From: a bacterium
GTDB lineage: Bacteria > Vulcanimicrobiota > Xenobia > Xenobiales > Xenobiaceae
Direction of reading: 5' to 3'
DNA: 32,761 bases
NCBI GenBank assembly: GCA_030535355.1
Contig: JAUNIO010000035.1
Coordinates: forward strand, 1-32,761
Within the stretch, counting starts at the first letter, position 1, and each line of letters opens with the position of its first letter. A program made the position numbers and the translations under genes. Positions 16,805 to 22,343 of the stretch are shown here, one piece after another. The notes under the pieces were generated by a model. The model ran no database searches and was not told the origin of the DNA. It saw only the letters and a program-made list of their open reading frames with translations.

Positions 16805-17041
16805 CTAATTTTTTCCCGCAATCTCCCCAGCATTTAGAGCTACCCAAGGAGTCAGAGTGGTCACCCACTTTAAACTATTTCCTTTGGTCTCCGAATTGAT
16901 ATGCGAGCGGCACAGCTCAGAAGTCAGCCGATGCGAACGGCAGTAAGCCATCAGATTACGGCAAAAAGGCGCCACGAGTAAGGGCGCTTGACTATCGCTT
17001 AGATAATTTTGGCTGCGACTATTTTGCATGTTTTCTGGCAA
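16805..17041 (-). CDS. Small protein of unknown function inside the dcw operon
   Basis: A 78-codon frame between ftsI and murE. The start is TTG 17041, and it is supported by an unusually strong ribosome-binding site, AAGGAGGT, 4 nt upstream. The product has three cysteines, is mildly basic, and has a central amphipathic stretch (LVAPFCRNLMAYCRSHRL) but no signal peptide or clear membrane helix. I recognise no domain. It lies between a solo hairpin (17061-17093) and the nested repeats at 16478-16771, so it could also be a leftover from inserted DNA; the ribosome-binding site argues for real translation. Confidence 0.5.
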   Translation of the reverse strand: MPENMQNSRSQNYLSDSQAPLLVAPFCRNLMAYCRSHRLTSELCRSHINSETKGNSLKWVTTLTPWVALNAGEIAGKN

Positions 17042-17060
17042 TTCTACCTCCTTCTCTGCC

Positions 17061-17093
17061 CAATGCCATTAACTTAAGGCTCAGCGGCATTGA
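17061..17093. repeat. Solo type I-like hairpin after ftsI
   Basis: CAATGCC and GGCATTG pair over 7 bp around an 18-nt loop that holds TTAACTTAAGGCTC. It corresponds to the type I right end (CAATGTCATTTAGTTAAGGCTCG, then ATGACATT), with a change in one stem arm matched by a change in the other. It sits 4 bp from the ftsI stop codon and just upstream of the ribosome-binding site of the 78-codon gene. Confidence 0.65.
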
Positions 17094-17096
17094 ATT

Positions 17097-18884
17097 CTAT
17101 TTTACTTCTACCTGATCATATCCGGCTGTAGGTGACACACCTAAATAGGGAAGCACCTTACTGCAGACCTCCTTAAACACGGGACCGGCGACTGTGCCGC
17201 CAAAATAGATAGGCGTAGGGTCTTCTAATTTGACCAGCACTACTATGCGAGGGTCATCGGCGGGAGCAAACCCCAAAAATGAGGAATTGTGACGGCCCTG
17301 CGCATATCCGCCACGCTCTTCATCTACGACATCGGCTGTACCGGTTTTTCCAGCGACCTTATAACCAGGGACCGCTCCAGGTTTTCCTGTTCCCGAAGCT
17401 ACCACACCGCAGAGTATTTCCGTAAGATCGCGGGCGTTAGCTGAGCTGATAGGGCGAGCCACTTCTTGTACAGGAAAATTTTCCACCACATTGCCATCGT
17501 CATCTACGATAGCTTTGATCAAACGAGGCTGCATACGCACTCCGCCATTGGCGATAGCCTGCATACCCGAACAAAGCTGGACAGGGGTAGCTGTAGCAGC
17601 CTGACCATATGAACGCGTACAGGTGTCAATATTGGACCAATCGCGCCAATCGCCCAAAATACCGTCAGCTTCTCCCTGCAGCCCAACCCCGGTAGCCTCA
17701 CCAAAACCGAAGTCATAAAAGGTTTTGGCCAATTTTTCGCGTCCCAGTTCCATAGCCACATACGCTGTGCCAGTATTAAAACTGTAACGGATTATATCGG
17801 CTAAGGTCTCTGTTCCTTTCGTGTACAGACCATCTGAAGCATTTCCTATAGTACAGCCGTCTATAGTCATCGTTGAAGGGCAGCTATAGACTGTATTAGG
17901 GCTAGCTCCATTTTTTAGCGCTGCTGCTGCCGTAAACGTCTTAAAGACGCTGCCAGGCTCATAAGCATCGGTAATAGCGCGGTTTCTGCGCACCTTTTTA
18001 TCGGCTTTTTCAAAATGAGTCGGCTCATAATCAGGCGCTACCGCAGAAGCTAGAATTTCTCCGGTATGAGCATCCATAACCAAACATATACCGCCTTTAG
18101 CGTGGCGATAAGCGACAGCTTTGCGCAAAGCGGCTTCTGCAGTATATTGGATTACCGTATCAATCGTAAGCTGAACGTGTTTGCCCGGAATTGCTTTGGT
18201 CAGCAGCACTGGCTCTGAAGCGACCGAATTGTTCGCGACATCGATGCGATGGCGTTCTGCTCCAATTACGCCGGCCAATTCCTCATTATATGAAGCTTCT
18301 ACGCCTTCCAGACCCCGCTCGTCATCGCTGACAAAACCCAACACGTGAGAAGCTACCCGACCCTGGGGATAAAAACGTTTACCGATCGACTCAACATCGA
18401 TCTCCACGCCCTCTAAAGGATCCCCCTCATAATCTGGATCGCGCTCTTTCTCCCGATCTATATACTCTTGGCGCCACTGCTGGAGCTGAGAACGCTCTGT
18501 GTCAGAAGCGACTCGTTTGACATAGAAAAACGTCTTTTCGTTGCGGATGCGCTGCAGCAGATTATCTTTGTCAATGTGCAGGGCTTCAGATAGTTTCTCA
18601 GCAACCAGTTCGGGCTGCTTAACCTGCCAGGGACGAACAGCAATGCTCTTCCACTCGCTGCTAGTAGCCAAAGGCTTGCCATAGCGGTCTTGTATGTCAC
18701 CGCGGTTAGAGCGCACTGTTACGTAACTTATTTGCTGACCAGCCGCACGTTCAGCATATTGGCCATAATTGAAAAGCTGTAGCGAAGCCTGTTTACCCAC
18801 TACGGCCAGCGCAAGAGACGCTAAAACGCCGGCGACATAACCGATACGCCTTCTAAAACGCTGTTCCCACTGAAAACCTTCCAT
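17097..18884 (-). CDS. ftsI: Septal transpeptidase FtsI (class B PBP)
   Basis: About 595 residues. A basic cytoplasmic N-terminus and one transmembrane helix (about 15-35) are followed by the class B dimerisation domain (RSNRGDIQDRYGKPLA at 58-73) and a transpeptidase domain. Its motifs are SVFK (nucleophile Ser312, Lys315), SFN (368-370, the SxN motif) and KTG (513-515). There are no PASTA repeats. The enzyme crosslinks septal peptidoglycan together with FtsW. The start is uncertain: ATG 18884 has only a weak upstream GAG, and a TTG five codons earlier (18899) is possible. It follows ftsL by about 40 bp. Confidence 0.93.
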   Translation of the reverse strand: MEGFQWEQRFRRRIGYVAGVLASLALAVVGKQASLQLFNYGQYAERAAGQQISYVTVRSNRGDIQDRYGKPLATSSEWKSIAVRPWQVKQPELVAEKLSEALHIDKDNLLQRIRNEKTFFYVKRVASDTERSQLQQWRQEYIDREKERDPDYEGDPLEGVEIDVESIGKRFYPQGRVASHVLGFVSDDERGLEGVEASYNEELAGVIGAERHRIDVANNSVASEPVLLTKAIPGKHVQLTIDTVIQYTAEAALRKAVAYRHAKGGICLVMDAHTGEILASAVAPDYEPTHFEKADKKVRRNRAITDAYEPGSVFKTFTAAAALKNGASPNTVYSCPSTMTIDGCTIGNASDGLYTKGTETLADIIRYSFNTGTAYVAMELGREKLAKTFYDFGFGEATGVGLQGEADGILGDWRDWSNIDTCTRSYGQAATATPVQLCSGMQAIANGGVRMQPRLIKAIVDDDGNVVENFPVQEVARPISSANARDLTEILCGVVASGTGKPGAVPGYKVAGKTGTADVVDEERGGYAQGRHNSSFLGFAPADDPRIVVLVKLEDPTPIYFGGTVAGPVFKEVCSKVLPYLGVSPTAGYDQVEVK

Positions 18885-18926
18885 GCCAGACTCAACCAAT
18901 CACTTCAGAAAAGACTGTGCGCTGCA

Positions 18927-19538
18927 TTAGCGCCGACGCTGCGCCAGAGCGTACACCTTTTGTGTCTCTAACGCTTTAGCCAAACCCATGTCGAGCTGTT
19001 TAGGCATATTGGGGTAAACCATACCCAAATCTTTAGCCTGCTTCTCAATATTGCTGAGCGCGGTAAGCTGCTCTAACTCTATTGTCAGCTCGTCCTGCTG
19101 GTGCTGTAGAGCTGCCAGCTGCTTAGCTTTCATATCCGCTTGATAGCGCAGTTCTACTAGCCCCGCAAACTGGAGAACAATAAACCCAACAGCTATAATC
19201 AGAAGACTAAAAACACTGTAGCTGAGGAATCGGACCGGCAAGCTGCGGTTAATACTGCGCATAACTATTTTTGAGCGCTGGTCTTTAGAGCGGACCGAAG
19301 CCTTAATACCCTCAGCGGAATATAGCCGCGCATCTTTGCTGCCAGACTGATCTTTGCGCAATTCCTGTGACTGAGACTTAGACCAGGTACTGTCAGGTAT
19401 CATTGGCGGACGCCTCACAGCAGCTACAGCTGACCTATGCAAAGCATCTAAACGATTTTCCGGCAAAGGCGCTACCGCCATCTTCATGCCAGAGCTGCTC
19501 TCAGCAGCACTTATTTTTTCGGAAGGCAATTGCAGCAT
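18927..19538 (-). CDS. ftsL: Cell division protein FtsL with long cytoplasmic region
   Basis: A 203-residue bitopic protein identified by position (rsmH-ftsL-ftsI) and layout: one transmembrane helix (about 103-127) followed by a leucine-rich coiled coil (about 130-168, e.g. LAALQHQQDELTIELEQL) and a short C-terminal part. FtsL forms a coiled-coil complex with FtsB and FtsQ that activates FtsW/FtsI. FtsL proteins are often near 100-120 residues; here the cytoplasmic N-terminus is about 100 residues, Ser/Lys/Arg-rich and probably disordered. ATG 19538 has a GGTGGTGGGAAAG purine stretch upstream, which supports the long form. An internal ATG near residue 93 would give a conventional short FtsL. 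Confidence 0.8.
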   Translation of the reverse strand: MLQLPSEKISAAESSSGMKMAVAPLPENRLDALHRSAVAAVRRPPMIPDSTWSKSQSQELRKDQSGSKDARLYSAEGIKASVRSKDQRSKIVMRSINRSLPVRFLSYSVFSLLIIAVGFIVLQFAGLVELRYQADMKAKQLAALQHQQDELTIELEQLTALSNIEKQAKDLGMVYPNMPKQLDMGLAKALETQKVYALAQRRR

Positions 19539-19574
19539 CGCTTTCCCACCACCCCATATGTTAATAGCACACTG

Positions 19575-20510
19575 CTAAATGCGTTCGGCAACCCGTAGTT
19601 TTGCCGAACGAGCCCGAGGATTAACTGTTACCTCGTCTATTTCTGGAATTATCGGCTTGCTATTTATTAGCTTTAGACGGCCTGAATTAGCACATACGCA
19701 AACGGGCAGTCCCGGCGGACAAGTGCATTTACCCAGCAAAGACTGAAAAGACCGTTTTACTAAACGGTCTTCTAAAGAGTGGTAACTGATAACGGCTATT
19801 CTGCCGCCGCACTTTAACCGTTTCCAAGCTTTGTCTAAAACTATTTTTAAGGCCTCAAGTTCGTCATTCACCGCTATACGCAAGGCTTGAAATGTTCGCG
19901 TTGCCGGATGGATACGCCCATGCCGATAAGCAGCGGGCACAGCCCCCGACACTATATCGGCTAAGCGATCAGTAGTAGCAATCGGAGTAAGCGCACGTTC
20001 CTGGACTATCTTCCGCGCTATCTGACGCGCATATCTTTCTTCACCGTAATCTCGCAATATAGCGTTTAATTCCTCGAAAGAGGACCTCTCAATTATATCT
20101 CTGGCACTCACTTCGCTCTGGGTATCCATACGCATGTCCAGCGGAGCAGAAGCCCTAAAAGAAAAACCCCGATCTGCTTCATCCAACTGATGCGAAGAGA
20201 CACCTAAATCCAAGAGAATGCCGTCGAGTTCAGCAATACCAAGCTCATCAAGCCCTTCGTTTAGCTCAGCGAAGTTACGGTGCACTGCCGTAAAATCCGC
20301 ATATTGACCCAAACGCTCTCGCGCTTGATGTATAGCCTCTATATCCTGGTCGAATCCGATCACCTTAGCTCCTCGGCGAAGCAACAATTCCGCATGTCCG
20401 CCGCCACCCAAGGTACCGTCTGCGTACACTTTTCCCGGAGCCGGCTGCAGCAGTTCAGCCACTCGCCCGGCCAGCACAGGAATATGATAAATATTAGACT
20501 CAGCGTTCAT
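19575..20510 (-). CDS. rsmH: 16S rRNA (cytosine1402-N4)-methyltransferase RsmH
   Basis: 311 residues from ATG 20510, the normal size for RsmH (MraW). The N-terminal YHIPVL, the SAM-binding DGTLGGGGHAELLL, DLGVSSHQLDEADRGFSF, the late ISYHSLEDRLVKRSF motif and the cysteine-containing CTCPPGLPVCVC segment are all characteristic. It methylates C1402 in the ribosomal decoding centre. The frame stays open to 20645, but those residues are unlike the family. ATG 20510 lies within the stop region of the preceding 61-codon gene (11-nt overlap), which suggests translational coupling; GAAGGTG is about 12 nt upstream. Confidence 0.95.
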   Translation of the reverse strand: MNAESNIYHIPVLAGRVAELLQPAPGKVYADGTLGGGGHAELLLRRGAKVIGFDQDIEAIHQARERLGQYADFTAVHRNFAELNEGLDELGIAELDGILLDLGVSSHQLDEADRGFSFRASAPLDMRMDTQSEVSARDIIERSSFEELNAILRDYGEERYARQIARKIVQERALTPIATTDRLADIVSGAVPAAYRHGRIHPATRTFQALRIAVNDELEALKIVLDKAWKRLKCGGRIAVISYHSLEDRLVKRSFQSLLGKCTCPPGLPVCVCANSGRLKLINSKPIIPEIDEVTVNPRARSAKLRVAERI

Positions 20511-20685
20511 GATCGGAAGGAGCACCTTCGCTTGAGCCTTGGAAGTGCGTAGAACGCTGTTGCTCAGCCACGCCGCCATTCGCACGCCTACGCTCAGGTA
20601 ATCGACGCCAGGCCTCGTCAGCAAAACGTTTAGAAGGCAACTCAACCATAAACGGCAGCTGAGCCCTATTTATATAAAACCTCAT
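20500..20685 (-). CDS. Small basic protein between mraZ and rsmH
   Basis: A 61-codon frame that fills the gap between two genes that are normally adjacent. ATG 20685 has GAGG 8 nt upstream, and its stop codon overlaps the rsmH start by 11 nt, an arrangement that couples translation. The product is rich in Arg and Glu (WRRLPERRRANGG), has no signal peptide or membrane helix, and is probably disordered toward the C-terminus. I recognise no family. A GTG eight codons upstream is an alternative start. An upstream-extended rsmH shares this segment in another frame, but the ribosome-binding site and coupling favour this frame. Confidence 0.55.
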   Translation of the reverse strand: MRFYINRAQLPFMVELPSKRFADEAWRRLPERRRANGGVAEQQRSTHFQGSSEGAPSDHER

Positions 20686-20714
20686 CGCTCTAGCCTCGTT
20701 TTGAATCACTTTCT

Positions 20715-21161
20715 TTAGTCATACCTCGCGTTAAATCTGGCCATGGCAGCACTTGCTTTGCGCTGAGCATTTTCCAAATCATCTACCGTTCGCAGCATTA
20801 AATGATCGCCACATCCTGTCAGCACTCGATTGCCTTCGCCGCCGGCAGCAGTTTCGCGCAATTCAGGAGGTAGCAAAATGCGCTTTTGGCTGTCAACGGT
20901 TACCGGAATGTAATTGCTCAAAATAGTAGTATATTCCGAGTAACTCAAGCCTTTGGATGGATCATCGCGATGAAGCGCTAATTCACGCTCTAAATCGGCC
21001 CACGGTCCAGCCTCAGCAGCCTCCTGAGACCAAACTTGAATGCGGCTATCAGAGATAGCGTACAAATAAACGTCTTCACCTAGCAATTCGCGGCATTTGG
21101 AAGGAACGTTAAAACGCCCTTTATCGATTTTTAGAGAGTACTTGCCTGAGAAAAAACGCAT
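20715..21161 (-). CDS. mraZ: Transcriptional regulator MraZ
   Basis: 148 residues from ATG 21161, close to the usual 140-150. It begins MRFFSGKYSLKIDKGRFNVPSKCR, the first of two SpoVT/AbrB-like DNA-binding repeats; the second is near PVTVDSQKRILLPPELRE. MraZ forms a ring and binds short direct repeats at the dcw promoter, usually repressing it. The frame stays open to GTG 21266, but that lies almost at the predicted transcription start and adds 35 residues foreign to the family. The ribosome-binding signal for 21161 is modest (AGG 8 nt upstream). It is the first gene of the dcw operon. Confidence 0.94.
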   Translation of the reverse strand: MRFFSGKYSLKIDKGRFNVPSKCRELLGEDVYLYAISDSRIQVWSQEAAEAGPWADLERELALHRDDPSKGLSYSEYTTILSNYIPVTVDSQKRILLPPELRETAAGGEGNRVLTGCGDHLMLRTVDDLENAQRKASAAMARFNARYD

Positions 21162-21245
21162 ACGCCTAACCTGGCCTGCATATCCACAGCCATTCTCCTG
21201 AACGGGCTGTGAACTCTCAGTTCCTACATCCTCCTTTTTATAACA

Positions 21246-21275
21246 TTTCTCTCCATTTCGCTCCACGACTGCCCT
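21246..21275 (-). promoter_or_regulatory. Probable MraZ operator: 10-bp-period repeats
   Basis: On the minus strand, starting right after the -10 element, AGGGCAGTCG, TGGAGCGAAA and TGGAGAGAAA follow head to tail with a 10-bp period; a fourth unit, TGTTATAAAA, is degenerate. Known MraZ sites are TGGGN boxes with 5-bp spacers, the same period. Position at the transcription start fits autorepression of the operon. Confidence 0.6.
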
Positions 21276-21304
21276 ATAATATCAAAATATACAAAGTTCT
21301 TCAA
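21276..21304 (-). promoter_or_regulatory. Vegetative promoter of the dcw operon
   Basis: TTGAAG (21304-21299) and TATTAT (21281-21276) are spaced by 17 bp, close to the TTGACA/TATAAT consensus. Transcription would start near 21269, giving about a 108-nt leader before the mraZ ATG. A perfect Shine-Dalgarno-like AAAGGAGG lies in that leader without a usable in-frame start. Confidence 0.65.
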
Positions 21305-21608
21305 GCACAGCTGATACCGTTATTGAAACTTATTTATCACAAACAATCGCTATATATTGATTATTTCAAAATATAGTTTACAGCATATAGTGATTATTTC
21401 TGTTTTTGCCAACGGCAATGGGAAGCCTTACCAGGGAATAATTCAGTAAATTAACATTTCCTCAAAACTCACTCACAGCCACAAAAAACAGAGTTTTAAT
21501 GTATATACATGTTTAGATATTCAATCTGCACGCCTCGTCAATTTAACGTTTGTGCATATACATGAAACAAAGCAAAAAATGATCAGCGACTCATAAGCAC
21601 TTAAAATT
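21305..21608. other. AT-rich non-coding region upstream of the dcw promoter
   Basis: No convincing gene. It holds a 15-bp near-identical direct repeat, TATATTGATTATTTC (21353-21367) and TATAGTGATTATTTC (21386-21400), with a 33-bp period. Two copies of ATATACATG occur near 21503 and 21556. The first pair lies 50-100 bp upstream of the -35 element and could bind a regulator. Confidence 0.4.
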
Positions 21609-21636
21609 AAAAAAGACGCTCACAGGGCGTCTTTTT
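21609..21636. terminator. Bidirectional intrinsic terminator
   Basis: GACGC and GCGTC form the stem around a 7-nt loop, with A6 before and T5 after, so it can work in both directions. It ends the minus-strand MerC-like gene and insulates the dcw promoter. Confidence 0.8.
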
Positions 21637-21670
21637 ATAAACTATTTATTTTTTGGCAACCAATTCTTTA

Positions 21671-21709
21671 TTTGGCGGCAGCATTGGCCAAATCAGTATT
21701 GCCGCCAAA
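21671..21709. other. Stem-loop downstream of the MerC-like gene
   Basis: TTTGGCGGCA and TGCCGCCAAA form a perfect 10-bp stem around a 19-nt loop, between the MerC-like stop codon and the terminator. It has no T tract of its own. Next to it, CAATGCCATTTAGATCAG (21714-21731) resembles a type I end. Confidence 0.5.
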
Positions 21710-21738
21710 TCTCCAATGCCATTTAGATCAGTTCTTCC

Positions 21739-22131
21739 TTAACAGCAGCCGCATTTGCTTCCAAGCTGGTGCAAAGTTTTATGGTTAATAATGTGAGCGC
21801 TAATCAGCATAAGCCCTCCAGCCGTAGCTATGCACTCTTCAAAAATGTGGCCCAACCATTCATGGCAAAAAGGAGCGCCCAAGATCATAACCAAACTAAC
21901 AGCACCTAATTTCAGAACAATATTGCGGTGATGGCGTTTCCAGCCAGTAAATAGAGCTATCAGCGCCACAGGCACTATCAGCCCGGTGATAATCCAATGC
22001 CATTTTTCATCCAAATGGAAGTGCGAGCCGAACATGGGCAGCAGGGCTAAAATTAAAGGCAAAAGAGTGCAATGAATTAAACAGGCAGTAGATAAGGCAA
22101 CCCCCAGCATATCCAGGCCACGCAGCCGCAT
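21739..22131 (-). CDS. MerC-family membrane protein
   Basis: 130 residues with about four transmembrane helices. The first carries the family's paired-cysteine signature ACLIHCTLLPL (Cys17, Cys21), and the C-terminus is SKCGCC. Histidines are frequent (FHLDEKWHW, KRHHRN, CHEWLGH), which fits metal handling. MerC proteins were first known for mercury uptake, but many homologues have other or unknown substrates. I choose ATG 22131 because AGGAGG lies 8 nt upstream; an ATG at 22200 in the same frame lacks such a site. A strong promoter overlapped by a Fur-type box lies about 180 bp upstream, so metal-responsive control is likely. The gene stands alone, with a terminator downstream. Confidence 0.8.
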   Translation of the reverse strand: MRLRGLDMLGVALSTACLIHCTLLPLILALLPMFGSHFHLDEKWHWIITGLIVPVALIALFTGWKRHHRNIVLKLGAVSLVMILGAPFCHEWLGHIFEECIATAGGLMLISAHIINHKTLHQLGSKCGCC

Positions 22132-22227
22132 GCCTTTGCCCTCCTGCCTGGAGCCCATAGCTGAAATGCTATTAACGCTAATATCCTGAGTACTCAACAT
22201 ACTTTCACACCCAACTGTTCATATTTA

Positions 22228-22255
22228 AGCGCTTATAAACATATATCAAAGCGCT
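22228..22255 (-). other. Stem-loop in the leader of the MerC-like gene
   Basis: AGCGCTT and AAGCGCT pair over 7 bp around a 14-nt AT-rich loop, in the approximately 177-nt leader between the Fur-controlled promoter and the gene. Confidence 0.35.
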
Positions 22256-22314
22256 GATTTTTATGGTATGACCGCGCCTTAGACCCCACAGCCACATCCT
22301 AACTTCGAAAGGGA

Positions 22315-22343
22315 ATGATAATCAATTTTCATTATCATGTCAA
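22315..22343 (-). promoter_or_regulatory. Promoter with overlapping Fur-type operator
   Basis: TTGACA (22343-22338, perfect -35) and TATCAT (22320-22315) are 17 bp apart. The perfect inverted repeat ATGATAAT-8 nt-ATTATCAT (22315-22338) covers the spacer and the -10. It resembles the GATAAT-based Fur box, so a Fur-family repressor (Fur, Zur or similar) would block RNA polymerase. The promoter overlaps the last codons of the mechanosensitive channel gene and drives the MerC-like gene. Confidence 0.7.

Noticed and set aside
20511-20645. RsmH extended to 20645
   Set aside because: The added residues do not resemble RsmH, and the ATG at 20510 gives the normal length and couples to the preceding small gene.
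21162-21266. MraZ extended to GTG 21266
   Set aside because: It would begin about at the predicted transcription start and add 35 residues not found in MraZ; ATG 21161 gives the family N-terminus.
22279-22338. Short frame MIMKIDYHSLSKLGCGCGV upstream of the MerC-like gene
   Set aside because: Its start codon lies in the -35/-10 region of the MerC-like promoter, upstream of the predicted transcription start, and there is no ribosome-binding site.
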